From NCBI RefSeq assembly GCF_002531935.1, contig NZ_NWSV01000009.1:166096-230095 (forward strand): a DNA stretch of 64,000 nucleotides. The letters run 5' to 3'. Below the pieces are notes generated by a model. That model ran no database searches and was not told the DNA's origin. It saw nothing but the letters and a program-made list of their open reading frames with translations. This document shows, piece after piece, positions 43,334 through 52,600 of the stretch; the stretch's first letter is position 1, and every line of letters begins with the position of its first letter. Both the position numbers and the translations under genes were made by a program. This DNA comes from Rhizobium chutanense (GTDB taxonomy: Bacteria > Pseudomonadota > Alphaproteobacteria > Rhizobiales > Rhizobiaceae).

Positions 43334-44254
43334 ATGAACAAACAAACCGATCTCGCTTATTTCACCGAGGAGAACTCGGCCGCTGTGGTGAATGCACGCA
43401 TTGACAAGACCAAGGCCCATCCGCGGATGGCTGAGGTCATCGATGCGCTGACCCGGCATCTGCATGCCTTCATAAAGGAGGTCGAGCCCACCCACGAGGA
43501 ATGGCTCACGGGGATCAAATTCCTTACCGAAACCGGTCACATGTGCACCGAATGGCGGCAAGAATTCATTCTTCTTTCCGATATCCTCGGCGTCTCCATG
43601 CTTGTCGACGCGATCAACAACCGGCGCCCATCGGGAGCAACGGAGAATACGATCCTCGGACCCTTCTATGTCGCGAATCGGCCGATGCTGCCGAACGGCG
43701 ACAACATCTGCAAGGATATGAAAGGCGAGCCCTGCCTGGTCACCGGTACGGTTCGCGACACCGAAGGCCGGCTCATTCCGGGCGCTGTGGTCGATGTCTG
43801 GCAGACGAATGACGATGGCTTCTACGACGTGCAGCAGAAAGGCGTGCAGCCCGAAGAGAACATGCGCGGTGCATTTACGACCGACGCAGAGGGACGTTAC
43901 TGGTTCCGCACCGTGAAACCGCGCTTCTATCCCATTCCCGACGACGGTCCTGTCGGCAAACTGCTCGGCCAGCTCGGGCGCCATCCGTTCCGCGCAGCAC
44001 ACATCCATGCGATCGTCACGGCGGAAGGCTACGACACCGTGATCACCCACATCTTCGAGCCGAATTGCCGCTATCTGCGCGAGGATACCGTCTTTGGCGT
44101 CAAGGAGAGCCTCGTCGGCCACTTCGAGAAAGTGGAGGACACGCTGGAAGCCGCCGAGGCGGGTTTCGACGGAGCGCCGTTCTTCTGGAAGGTGCAGGCT
44201 GACTGGGTGCTCGCAAGATCGCACGGTGGCAAGGCAATCGTGCACCATGTGTGA
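43334..44254 (+). CDS. Hydroxyquinol 1,2-dioxygenase
   Basis: 306 residues of the intradiol dioxygenase family. The non-haem Fe(III) ligands are visible: Tyr in GFYDVQ, Tyr in PRFYPIPDDGPVG, and two His in AAHIHAIV. The N-terminal helical domain that forms the dimer is present, and the overall sequence fits hydroxyquinol rather than catechol dioxygenases. It opens 1,2,4-trihydroxybenzene to maleylacetate. ATG 43334 has AGAGGAGG upstream; ATG 43298 overlaps the previous gene and is less likely. It ends the operon. A broken paralogous C-terminus lies at 45474. Confidence 0.92.
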   Translation: MNKQTDLAYFTEENSAAVVNARIDKTKAHPRMAEVIDALTRHLHAFIKEVEPTHEEWLTGIKFLTETGHMCTEWRQEFILLSDILGVSMLVDAINNRRPSGATENTILGPFYVANRPMLPNGDNICKDMKGEPCLVTGTVRDTEGRLIPGAVVDVWQTNDDGFYDVQQKGVQPEENMRGAFTTDAEGRYWFRTVKPRFYPIPDDGPVGKLLGQLGRHPFRAAHIHAIVTAEGYDTVITHIFEPNCRYLREDTVFGVKESLVGHFEKVEDTLEAAEAGFDGAPFFWKVQADWVLARSHGGKAIVHHV

Positions 44255-44425
44255 AACCGGCGTCTCGGTCCAAATGTCGTGGACCGAGATTCAACCGATC
44301 ACCGCTGCCGACTATCGCGGGTATCCCCGCGGGTCAGGCTTGGCCAGCAGGCGGACGGCTGCGTTCACTGCCTGGCAGGTGGTCTTTTGGTAAAAGCTCG
44401 GCGCCCCGCTGCATAGAGATGCTGC

Positions 44426-45409
44426 ATGACATCACCACTGAAATCGACAATGGGGGAAGGAAGCGTCCGCTATATCGGCAATGATGCGGATGGCTTGTCG
44501 GCGGCACTCTCGACGGCGGCCTCGCCGATCAAAGTCCAGGTGACGGCGAGCAAGACCATCTCCTTCCACTGCGAATTCGTTTCGGCCGGCTCGATCTCCT
44601 TCGGTCTTTGCAGCGAGGAGGGTGATTTTCGATGCAAGCGCGAGGCAGATTGCGGCAAGTTCCTGCTGTTCATCCCCCTATACGGCAATGCAGATTTCAG
44701 CAGTCACAACCAGAGCTACCATTCCAGCCCGGGGCATGGCTTCATTTCCGATGGAGCGCCACAAGGCGATCTCCATATTTACGGATCGCGCCAGCATCTG
44801 ATTATGATGCTGGCACGAAACGAGGTGGCAAGCCGGCTGAGCATGATGCTCGGCAGGCTCGTCGGCAGCAACCTCGATTTTCGTCCCGACATTGACCTGA
44901 CCTCCGGTCCGGGACGGATATTGCAGAAACTCGCCGAGGCAACTTTCAGCGGGTTGGTGCGGGATGCCGTGCTGCGCCAATCGCCTCTCGTCCTGTCGAA
45001 TCTTACCAGCGCCATGACGAACCTCATCCTGGAAACGGTGCCGCATCGCTTTTCCGAAGAACTCGCCAGGCCGGCGCCGGCGCCGGCACCGCGCCATGTC
45101 AAACGCGCCATTGATTTCATGCGGGCCAATCTATCGCAGCCGATCTCGATCACCGAGATAGCAAAGGCTTGCCATGTCAGCGAACGCTCCCTGCAACAAG
45201 GGTTCAAGGATTTCAAGATGACCACGCCGATGGCCTATCTCCAGCACCTGCGGTTGGAGGGAGCCCATGGAGAACTTCAGGACGCAATGCCTGGGCTGAC
45301 GGTCACGGCCATCGCCTTGAAATGGGGCTTCACCAATCTCGGTCGCTTTGCCACCGACTATAAGCGTCGCTTCGGCCAGACGCCGTCGCAGACGTTGCGG
45401 AGCAGATAG
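44426..45409 (+). CDS. AraC-family regulator
   Basis: 327 residues. The C-terminal AraC domain has two helix-turn-helices (ISITEIAKACHVSERSLQQGF and TAIALKWGFTNLGRFATDYKRRFG). The N-terminal part is of the AraC-binding-like 2 type found in regulators of aromatic dioxygenase genes. It lies about 170 bases downstream of the hydroxyquinol dioxygenase on the same strand and so may be a second regulator of that pathway. The ATG at 44426 is the first good start. Confidence 0.85.
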   Translation: MTSPLKSTMGEGSVRYIGNDADGLSAALSTAASPIKVQVTASKTISFHCEFVSAGSISFGLCSEEGDFRCKREADCGKFLLFIPLYGNADFSSHNQSYHSSPGHGFISDGAPQGDLHIYGSRQHLIMMLARNEVASRLSMMLGRLVGSNLDFRPDIDLTSGPGRILQKLAEATFSGLVRDAVLRQSPLVLSNLTSAMTNLILETVPHRFSEELARPAPAPAPRHVKRAIDFMRANLSQPISITEIAKACHVSERSLQQGFKDFKMTTPMAYLQHLRLEGAHGELQDAMPGLTVTAIALKWGFTNLGRFATDYKRRFGQTPSQTLRSR

Positions 45410-45473
45410 CGACCTTCTCGAGCGATCTTGCCTATGGAGGAGCTTCGACAGAAGCTGGAACTGTCTCACTCCC

Positions 45474-45571
45474 TTCGATGGATCGCCGTTCGTCTGGAAG
45501 ATATGAGCTGACGGAGTGCTCGCAAAATCGCGTGGTCGACGGACGTTCGTGCGCCTGTGTGAGGTTGAGGT
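45474..45571 (+). pseudogene. C-terminal relic of a second intradiol dioxygenase
   Basis: In one frame the sequence reads FDGSPFVWKI, stop, ADGVLAKSRGRR. The intact dioxygenase at 43334 ends FDGAPFFWKVQADWVLARSH, so about 30 codons align without gaps. The Gln codon has become TGA and the normal stop is lost. The upstream part of the gene is gone. It differs enough at the DNA level from the intact copy to be an old or foreign paralogue rather than a fresh duplication. Confidence 0.72.
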
Positions 45572-45650
45572 CGGCTGTGACTTTACGGCAGATCGTCGAA
45601 AGATGCGTTAAACGGGAAGGTCTGCGGAATATGGGTAGTCTATCCCACGC

Positions 45651-45686
45651 AAGCGGCAAATTCCGATGTGCCGCTTAAAGTTTTCT
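45651..45686 (+). terminator. Hairpin with short T-rich tail
   Basis: AAGCGGCA at 45651-45658 pairs with TGCCGCTT at 45669-45676 across a 10-base loop, followed by AAAGTTTTCTT. It could end transcripts from the AraC-type gene or from the vanished dioxygenase gene. Confidence 0.45.
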
Positions 45687-45829
45687 TAGAGAAACAATTC
45701 AATTTTGATTGCAGCCGGCAGCCGCATGATACTTCAGCAGCTGTAGATTCGTCAGGTCTCATCTGAACGGTCGCACAGGCGGTAGGATACCGCGCCGGAT
45801 TCGACCCATTGCTCCTGTTGCGAGGCCTT

Positions 45830-47647
45830 ATGAAGAATCTCAAAATTGCCCATCAGCTCTTCGCCCTTGTCGGCGTTCTTGTTGCCGCCTTCGGCGTGTC
45901 TGCTTATTTTCAAATCCGGTCGAATGCCGATTCTATTTTTAATAGCCGCTTCGAAATGCTGCGCTCTCAGGTCGAGTCCGGCATTTCGGTTTTAAACGAA
46001 TATTACCAGCGCGAGAAATCCGGAGAAATGACGCACGAGGCCGCCCAGGCGGAAGCGTACCGGGTGATTTCGCATATCAATTTCGCGCCGAACGGTTTTA
46101 TCTTCGGCCTGGACTACAATACCATTCTGCGCATTTATCCAAACCCGGCCAGTATCGGCAAGGATATGTCCTCGCAGGTCGACAAGAACGGCACCCGTTT
46201 CAGCAGGGAAATGGTGGAGAAGGGCATCAAGGGCGGCGGACGCACGATCTATTACTGGAATAAGCCCGGCAATCCCGATAGCGACTTCTTCCTGAAGGGC
46301 AGCTATTCCGCCGCTTTCGCACCCTGGCAGATCGTGCTCGGCTGCGGTGTCTACTTGGACGACCTGCAGGCACAGATCAACGAGACCATGTGGGATGCTC
46401 TCCTCATCTGCGGCATCGTCTTCCTCATCGGCATCGGTGTCGCCTTCTATTGCATTCGCGGCATTACGCGGCCACTCGCCGACGTCCATGCGGCCTTGAA
46501 GGCCGTAGCCGACGAGGACGTGAAGATCGTCATCCCGCATGAGAAGATGCGCAACGAAATCGGTATGATGGCCAAGGCTATCCAGGCGCTGCAGGAAAAA
46601 ATCCGCGAGCGCCATGCGCTGGCTGAGCGCCAAGCCGTGCAGGAGCTGGAAATCAACACCGAACGCGAACGGAACCTGCAACAGCAGCAGAATGAGGCTC
46701 GTGAACAAGGCCGTGTCGTATCCACTATCGGGCAGGCGCTCGAAGAGCTGGCTCGCGGCGATCTGACCGTGCGTTGCGGCGATCTTGGCGTGAATTATGC
46801 AGGCCTTCGCAACAACTTCAACGAAGCGCTGTCGCATCTGGAAGCAGCAATGGGACGCGTCAAGGCCAGGGGTAACGACATCGGTCTCAGCAAAGAAGAG
46901 ATCCGCCGCGCCTCCAACGAGCTGTCGCAACGGACCGAGCGCCAGGCCGCCAGCCTGGAAGAGACCTCGGCCGCTCTCGACGAGCTTACCGTCACCGTTC
47001 GTCAGACTGCGGAAGGCGCCGGCGACGCCAGCAAGCGCGTGCATGCCGTCAGCACCGAAGCGCTGCGCAGCGACGCCGTCGTCGCCCAGGCGATCGAAGC
47101 GATGAGCGGTATCGAGAAATCTTCTGCCGAGATCGGTAAGATCATCGGTGTCATCGACGAGATCGCCTTCCAGACCAATCTCCTCGCGCTGAACGCCGGC
47201 GTCGAAGCGGCCCGCGCCGGTGAATCCGGCAAGGACTTTGCCGTCGTCGCCCAGGAGGTGCGCGAGCTGGCCCAGCGTTCCGCTGCGGCCGCCAAGGAGA
47301 TCAAAGACCAGATCGCCCGCTCGTCAGATCAGGTCGACCAAGGCGTCCGTCTGGTCGGCGAAGCCGGTGAAGCGCTGAAGCGCATCTCGGATCAGATCAA
47401 GGGCGCCAGCGACATCGTCGCGAAGATCGCCCACAGCGCCTCGGAACAAGATACGACGCTGCGCTCGATCTCTTCGTCGATGAACCAGCTCGACGCTGCC
47501 ACCCAGCAGAATGCCGCGATGGCCGAGGAGACGACCGCCTCAGCAGAGACACTCGCTGCCGACACGGAAGATCTGCTTGCTCTTATCCGCGGTTTCCGTG
47601 TCAATGAAGGCCGCCCTGAGATCGAGCGGCATCTCCACGCAGCTTGA
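45830..47647 (+). CDS. Transmembrane chemoreceptor with single Cache domain
   Basis: About 605 residues. A first membrane helix ([18 protein letters not shown]) precedes a periplasmic sCache_2-type sensor (about 35-185; [40 protein letters not shown]). A second helix ([18 protein letters not shown]), a HAMP domain and the signalling domain with the conserved hairpin tip ([21 protein letters not shown]) follow. Such Cache sensors commonly bind small organic acids. I chose ATG 45830, after GAGG. Its closeness to the aromatic operon allows, but does not prove, chemotaxis toward a substrate of that pathway. Confidence 0.9.
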   Translation: MKNLKIAHQLFALVGVLVAAFGVSAYFQIRSNADSIFNSRFEMLRSQVESGISVLNEYYQREKSGEMTHEAAQAEAYRVISHINFAPNGFIFGLDYNTILRIYPNPASIGKDMSSQVDKNGTRFSREMVEKGIKGGGRTIYYWNKPGNPDSDFFLKGSYSAAFAPWQIVLGCGVYLDDLQAQINETMWDALLICGIVFLIGIGVAFYCIRGITRPLADVHAALKAVADEDVKIVIPHEKMRNEIGMMAKAIQALQEKIRERHALAERQAVQELEINTERERNLQQQQNEAREQGRVVSTIGQALEELARGDLTVRCGDLGVNYAGLRNNFNEALSHLEAAMGRVKARGNDIGLSKEEIRRASNELSQRTERQAASLEETSAALDELTVTVRQTAEGAGDASKRVHAVSTEALRSDAVVAQAIEAMSGIEKSSAEIGKIIGVIDEIAFQTNLLALNAGVEAARAGESGKDFAVVAQEVRELAQRSAAAAKEIKDQIARSSDQVDQGVRLVGEAGEALKRISDQIKGASDIVAKIAHSASEQDTTLRSISSSMNQLDAATQQNAAMAEETTASAETLAADTEDLLALIRGFRVNEGRPEIERHLHAA

Positions 47648-47731
47648 GCTGTCAGCGAACTCAAAGCGGGCCGCCGGTCGAAATGCCGGCGGTTCGATGC
47701 ACCGCCTCGCCAGATACGTCTTCATACGGGC

Positions 47732-48421
47732 CTAGTTTTTCGCTTCGGTCCCCGCCCCTAGCTCAACAGCGAACCAGGAAAGAAACGCGACGACCGGCGG
47801 CAGGATGAAACCTGCCATGCCGAGGTAGATGCAAGCCCCAGCAGCTATGCCGCATCCCGTGGCAAAGGAGCCAAGGCTGGTCAGCAACCTCGCCCATCGG
47901 GCACGCAGCTTTTCGCGCGATTCCACCGTAGCACTCCGCATCAGATCGACACTGTCGAGCAGGATCTGTGTCGTCGTTCCGGTCATCAGAGTGCTCGGCG
48001 CGTCTGCGGACATATGCATGCGATGCGTTGCATTCTGAATGGCCATTGCTGCGACCAGCACCATGCCGACGAGCATCGTCATCGGCGCATCGCCATTTGC
48101 AAACGGACCGAACCGCAAGGCGAGGCCGGCGGCGAAAATCAGCAACAGGATCTTCGCCCATAGAAGCACACGCAAGTCCGGAAGCCGCCTTGCGATCATC
48201 GTGTGGCTTGCGGCCCGGCAAAGAATAACGACGAGGCAGAAGACCGGCAGAGCGAGCAGCTTCGTCAAAATCCCTGTGGCGCCCTGCGCCATGGCCGCAC
48301 CGATGGTCACGAAGTTGCCGGTCACATGCGCCGTGAAAAGGCCATGGAGCGAAAGGAAACCCAATGTATCGACATATCCGGCATTGAAAGCGAGAAGCGG
48401 CGCCGGCTTGATATTTTTCAT
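47732..48421 (-). CDS. DUF1275 (YoaK-like) membrane protein
   Basis: 229 residues, six or so membrane helices. DUF1275 features: AGYVDTLGFLSLHGLFTAHVTGNFVTIG near the start and MAIQNATHRMHMSADAPSTLMTGTTTQI in the middle. The role of this family is unknown. ATG 48421 has GGAG 8 bases upstream, better than the TTG at 48427. It is convergent with the chemoreceptor gene and divergent from the IclR gene. Confidence 0.87.
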   Translation of the reverse strand: MKNIKPAPLLAFNAGYVDTLGFLSLHGLFTAHVTGNFVTIGAAMAQGATGILTKLLALPVFCLVVILCRAASHTMIARRLPDLRVLLWAKILLLIFAAGLALRFGPFANGDAPMTMLVGMVLVAAMAIQNATHRMHMSADAPSTLMTGTTTQILLDSVDLMRSATVESREKLRARWARLLTSLGSFATGCGIAAGACIYLGMAGFILPPVVAFLSWFAVELGAGTEAKN

Positions 48422-48670
48422 AGGCAATCTCCAGCCGCCTGCCGTTTGGTCACGGCAGGCGGCGCATGAAGTTGGTGATGGCTTGCAGCAAAATTTGAAG
48501 AACTCGCTGCTCTCTATCGAGCAGCGGAAGTGTCATTGCTACGAGCGGATGGTTTCAGGAGTTTTGCGATGATGGCGCGCTGAGAACCCGTCAGCTGCCG
48601 CGGGCATTTCCGACAAGGTTGCGGGAAGCGTGGCCACTCATGTATGTCCTCACACTGCACATGGTTATTT

Positions 48671-48704
48671 GTACCGTATTGTGATTATTGTGTACCGCAA
48701 TGCG
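48671..48704. promoter_or_regulatory. Two 13-bp direct repeats upstream of the IclR gene
   Basis: GTACCGTATTGTG at 48671-48683 and GTACCGCAATGCG at 48692-48704 share ten of thirteen bases and are 21 bp apart, two turns of the helix. They lie 24 to 57 bases before the IclR start codon, a good position for autoregulation. Confidence 0.5.
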
Positions 48705-48727
48705 GAAATCGCGGCAAGGAGAAAATT

Positions 48728-49495
48728 ATGGGCGATGGAGTAGAAAACAGCTCGAAAGAGGGCGGCGTCCAGGTCATTGCCCGGGCCGCCGCGATTTTAC
48801 GCGCCTTGAAGCAGGATGGCCTCAGCCTCGGCGCGCTCGCCAAGATCACGAACCTGCCCCGCTCGACCGTCCAGCGGATTGTCGATGCCCTGGCCGCCGA
48901 AGATCTGGTTGAGACCGGCGACAGCGGCGTGCGGCCAGGCTGGGGCCTGCAACAACTCGCGCAGGCCGGCCAATCGGCGATCGCGGTGCGTGTGCGTCCG
49001 CAGTTGCAAGAACTGTTCGAACGCACGCATGAAACGGTCGACATCTCCACGCGCCATGGACGGCAAGTGGCGTTTCTCGATCGCATCATTTCCGATCAGG
49101 AACTGCGTGTCGTTCCGATTACCGACCGGCCGCGACCGCTCTATGCGATGGCCAACGGCAAGGCAGTGCTTTCCTCGATGACCACGGAACAGATCGAGGC
49201 GCTCCTGGACGAACCGTTTACAGCGCTGACGCCGGCCACTTTAACCAATCTGAGGAGCCTGCTCTCCGAACTGGAAAACGTCCGAACTGAGGGCTTCTCC
49301 TACGATCGCGAGGAGCACGCGCCGGGGGTCTGCGCCGTCGGCATGCCGATCCGCGTTCCCGGAATGCCGCCTCACGCGATCTCGGTCGTAGTGCCTGCAT
49401 CGCGCTACGAACAGCGCCTGCCCGTTCTCAAAGAAGCGCTGCGAGAATGTCAGGCTGCGATGGAATCGGCCCTCACGGCCTCACGACGATCCTGA
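48728..49495 (+). CDS. IclR-family regulator
   Basis: 255 residues. The N-terminal winged helix-turn-helix (VIARAAAILRALKQ, LGALAKITNLPRSTVQRIVDAL) is followed by an IclR effector domain (RPLYAMANGKAVLSS, APGVCAVGMPIRVPG). ATG 48728 has AGGAGA upstream. IclR proteins often govern aromatic or acid catabolism, but no target operon adjoins it in the same direction. The divergent DUF1275 gene or remote genes may be its targets. A strong terminator follows. Confidence 0.87.
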   Translation: MGDGVENSSKEGGVQVIARAAAILRALKQDGLSLGALAKITNLPRSTVQRIVDALAAEDLVETGDSGVRPGWGLQQLAQAGQSAIAVRVRPQLQELFERTHETVDISTRHGRQVAFLDRIISDQELRVVPITDRPRPLYAMANGKAVLSSMTTEQIEALLDEPFTALTPATLTNLRSLLSELENVRTEGFSYDREEHAPGVCAVGMPIRVPGMPPHAISVVVPASRYEQRLPVLKEALRECQAAMESALTASRRS

Positions 49496-49575
49496 GTAGG
49501 ATGAGCACATCATGATGGTTCAGGCCGGCGGTCATCCCTAGCCAGGCATTCAATATTCGGCCGGTGATCGGCGAT

Positions 49576-49611
49576 GCCCCCGCGCCATGAACGATAGCGC
49601 GGGGGCTCTTT
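49576..49611. terminator. Rho-independent terminator
   Basis: GCCCCCGCGC at 49576-49585 pairs perfectly with GCGCGGGGGC at 49597-49606 over an 11-base loop, then TCTTT. It lies between the convergent IclR gene and the NTF2-like gene and may serve both. Confidence 0.75.
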
Positions 49612-49636
49612 CGTAAGCGGGTCGCTTTCCCCAGCG

Positions 49637-50575
49637 TTACGGCTCCAGCGACGCGCTTGCCAGTTGCTCGGCGACCTTGCGATCGAGCAGGCGCTCGTCA
49701 TAGGTCGTCGTCGCGGAGATGATCTTGCCTTGAGCATCGAGCGACAGCGCCGTAATCCCGCCCTTCACCGTCGAGTTTGACGAGGCGAACCATTCGAAGC
49801 CGCCGCCTGCATCACTGCCCACGACATGGCGCAGCCGCGACTGGTCGGCGAAAGGGGCGACCGAAGCGACACGCTGAAGATATCGCTCGATTGCAGCCTT
49901 TCCGCGAATCTTGGTTCGGATCGCCATATCTTCGAACTCGGCGTCGTCGGAGAAGAGCGCCGCAGCTTCACCTGCATCGCCCTCCGACAGCGCGCTTTGC
50001 AGGTGCGTGGAGATGTCGACGATTTTCTTGCTGGCGTTGGTTCCGACCTCGCCTTCCTTGAAATCGGTGGGAAAGCTTGCCGGTGCGGTCTTATACTTGC
50101 TATAGAGACCGTCGTCATAGGCCGAGCTGTCCCAATAATCGACCCAGCGGACGATCTTGCCGTCCTTGAAATCGACCGCACCCAGGATCCGCAGCTCGCC
50201 GCCGAAAAGTTCCGGCGTATCGACAAAGGATACGATCGCGCTTCCGTTTCCTTTCTCCGCACCGCCCAGCACCTGAACCGGATAGGATTTTCCGTTCCCC
50301 CAGTTCGGCATGTATTTTTCGAAAAGGCCGTGCACGTAGTCGTAATCCATAGGCCAGCCGAGCGTCGCGTCGGTGTAGGTGGCGAGTTTCTTCGAGAAGA
50401 AGGACATCGTACCTTCAACGTCCTCGGACGTTTTTGTCGCGAAGTACTTCTCAAACATTTTCGCCGTTTCAGGCGTCGCGTGCGAAACATCGGCAGCGTT
50501 CTGATGCTCGGCTGCCATTGCGGGAACGGCGATGGCCAATGTGGCCGCAAAGACGGCATTGGATAGTCGTTTCAT
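49637..50575 (-). CDS. Secreted two-domain NTF2-like (SnoaL-type) protein
   Basis: About 312 residues with a signal peptide (LSNAVFAATLAIAVPAMA, cleaved near residue 22). Two NTF2-like cone domains follow (about 35-160 and 190-305); each holds the familiar DFKDGKIVRWVDYWD or TALSLDAQGKIISATTTYDE strand pair. SnoaL-like proteins bind or convert small hydrophobic molecules; a periplasmic tandem form is uncommon and its ligand unknown. ATG 50575 has AAGGAG 6 bases upstream. The divergent AraC-type gene at 50740 is the likely regulator. Confidence 0.75.
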   Translation of the reverse strand: MKRLSNAVFAATLAIAVPAMAAEHQNAADVSHATPETAKMFEKYFATKTSEDVEGTMSFFSKKLATYTDATLGWPMDYDYVHGLFEKYMPNWGNGKSYPVQVLGGAEKGNGSAIVSFVDTPELFGGELRILGAVDFKDGKIVRWVDYWDSSAYDDGLYSKYKTAPASFPTDFKEGEVGTNASKKIVDISTHLQSALSEGDAGEAAALFSDDAEFEDMAIRTKIRGKAAIERYLQRVASVAPFADQSRLRHVVGSDAGGGFEWFASSNSTVKGGITALSLDAQGKIISATTTYDERLLDRKVAEQLASASLEP

Positions 50576-50739
50576 GGTTTCTCCTTCCATCGATCTTCAG
50601 CGCTTTTCGAAACTCTTATTCGTTCGAAAGGCTGCATCTGCGCTTCAGCGCTGGATCCGATCTAGCCTTCCCGGATGGGATGATCCATGATATAAAATCA
50701 CTAAAACATAGCAGATCGTGTCGATCGGATGGATTTTGA

Positions 50740-51696
50740 ATGGATGTCCTCTCAAACTGGCTGAAGTCGAGCGTCGGCCGCCTGCTCCAGGTTTCCATCA
50801 GCCGCATCAAGCCGCCATGGGGTGTCCAGATCGATGCGCAAAGCGACGTGCTCCTTCACGTGCTGATGGAAGGAGAGTGCTGGGTTCGCACCGGTGAGAC
50901 GGGCCTATACCGGTTCGGCCCCGGAGATGTCATCATCACGCACGCTTGCAGCCATAGCATTGTCGACCCCGTGGAATTCGTGCCGCAGCCGCTCGAGGAA
51001 TTCAAACGATTGCCGTTGGAGGCCGTATCGGACAATGTGACCGAGTTGGTGTGTGCAAGCTTCGGAGTGGAGAATGCGGCCATGAGGACCGCCATCCCCA
51101 TGCTCCCGAGGTTCGTCCACCTCTCGGCTCAGGATATTGCCGCAGATCAGCGCTTCTCCGCCATTATGAGCGCGGTCCGCAGCGAGTGCCAAAATCCCGA
51201 TAGCGGCAGCGAGCTGATGATCGCTCACCTGTTTGAAGCGGTCTTCGTTTGCACGCTTCGCATGGCTCACCTTCGCAGTGGCGGCGAGAGGAGCTGGCTG
51301 TCGGCTTTGCAGGATCCCGCACTGGAAAGGGTGCTGCAAGAGATCCATCGGGATCCCAGCCATCCATGGACCGTCGAGTCGCTGGCGCAGGCCGCGGGCC
51401 TTTCCCGCTCGGTGTTTGCCCGACGATTCAACCGCTGCATGGGAGTCCCGCCGCTGACCTATTTAACGCAATGGCGCATGAAATTGGCGGCTCGACAGCT
51501 GAAAAACAGCGATGACCGGCTGATGAAGGTCGCAACCAGCGTCGGTTACGAGTCCGAATTTGCCTTCAGCCGCGCTTTCAAACGCGAATTCGGTGCTCCG
51601 CCCAAGGAGTTTCGCGCCGGCAATGATGCCGAAATCAGCCATACCGGCGGCCTGCTGACGAAGGAACTCTCAACCCGATCAGCCTTGTCGAACTAA
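50740..51696 (+). CDS. AraC-family regulator with cupin domain
   Basis: 318 residues. An N-terminal cupin (about 8-185; VLLHVLMEGECWVRTGETGLYRF) precedes two AraC helix-turn-helices (VESLAQAAGLSRSVFARRFNR and VATSVGYESEFAFSRAFKREFG). It is divergent from the secreted NTF2-like gene across 164 bases, so that gene is the probable target. The ATG at 50740 is preceded by an ordinary, weak ribosome-binding region. Confidence 0.87.
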   Translation: MDVLSNWLKSSVGRLLQVSISRIKPPWGVQIDAQSDVLLHVLMEGECWVRTGETGLYRFGPGDVIITHACSHSIVDPVEFVPQPLEEFKRLPLEAVSDNVTELVCASFGVENAAMRTAIPMLPRFVHLSAQDIAADQRFSAIMSAVRSECQNPDSGSELMIAHLFEAVFVCTLRMAHLRSGGERSWLSALQDPALERVLQEIHRDPSHPWTVESLAQAAGLSRSVFARRFNRCMGVPPLTYLTQWRMKLAARQLKNSDDRLMKVATSVGYESEFAFSRAFKREFGAPPKEFRAGNDAEISHTGGLLTKELSTRSALSN

Positions 51697-51745
51697 CTCC
51701 GGATCGTCGGCACGATAGCCATCGGCAGGTCGTTCCAACCGATCG

Positions 51746-51976
51746 CTATAGCTGCCCTTGTGCCTCCGGGATATTGGTATTTGCCGGCTCTGACAGGCTG
51801 GCCGAGGTGATCATCCTTTTGGCCAACTCGTCATGAAAGGCAATCAGCGTGGCGAAAACGTTCTGGATCTGGTTGCGAACATCCTTCATTTTTTCTTGCG
51901 CAAGGGCCAGGTCGCTCTCATCCGGCTCGGGCGCCGGCAAAGTGTCTCCGATAGGGAAGGTGATAATATTGCTCAT
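51746..51976 (-). CDS. Small hypothetical protein
   Basis: 76 residues: SNIITFPIGDTLPAPEPDESD followed by a probable helix (LALAQEKMKDVRNQIQNVFATLIAFHDEL). No family recognised. The ribosome-binding site is weak (GAAAGAA). The amphipathic helix and lack of overlap make a real gene plausible but unproven. Confidence 0.5.
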   Translation of the reverse strand: MSNIITFPIGDTLPAPEPDESDLALAQEKMKDVRNQIQNVFATLIAFHDELAKRMITSASLSEPANTNIPEAQGQL

Positions 51977-52600
51977 TGAAATTCTTTCGCTTTGAGATCA
52001 GGCAGCGACGGTCTCGATGTCGCTTGGTAGGAACAGACGGGAGAATCAAGAAAACAGATCATGCCCTTCTCATGCGCGATCACTCCTTGGGCGACGCTCC
52101 GATCAAAGGACGTGGTGATTTCGGGGATTGCTTGCACTTGATCGGCTCGGATTGGACCGTCCCGATGTCGGTGCACATGCCGAGATCGGGGCGTCAAATG
52201 GACAGATGTTTCCTAATGATGGGTGCAGGAGGCCCTGCACCGAAGGTCGCCTTTATGGCGATAGGAGGTACAGACCGCGCCCCTTCGGATAGCCCAAACT
52301 GGGGCTCGAATGATTGACACAATGTAAATATGCCGGGCGCATGCAACGTATGTTGCGGGTACTGCGTATTGCCTGCGGTTTTTGGGTATGAGGGTCCCAC
52401 GCAGCCCCTCAAGCAGGCTCAGGCACCTCTCACTCGGCAAGCCCCGAACCGAAACAGTGTTTGCCAAATGATCGACCTCACCATCGGCTCCGGATGATTG
52501 TGGAGAACCTCATATGCCGATTACACCTCAGCCGCTCTGCACCCACCGCCTTGGCTGTGAAACCGAATGGCTAATCCGATAGCGGCCCATGGAGGCGATT
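51977..52600. other. 624-base stretch without a clear gene
   Basis: Short open frames exist on both strands, the longest being 113 codons on the plus strand from 51976, but none has a good ribosome-binding site, recognisable motif or consistent codon pattern. A GGTGCAG/CTGCACC hairpin lies at 52222-52241. The stretch may be decayed DNA between two functional units. Confidence 0.5.

Larger units (their letters stand above)
45410..45829. other. 420-base region with a broken gene and a hairpin
   Basis: No intact gene. It contains the relic of a second intradiol dioxygenase (45474-45571), a stem-loop at 45651-45676 and, further on, the promoter of the chemoreceptor gene. The region looks like the scar of a deletion or unequal recombination next to the hydroxyquinol locus. 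Confidence 0.6.

Noticed and set aside
51976..52317. 113-codon plus-strand frame as a gene
   Set aside because: No ribosome-binding site, no domain and no helix or strand pattern that I could trust.
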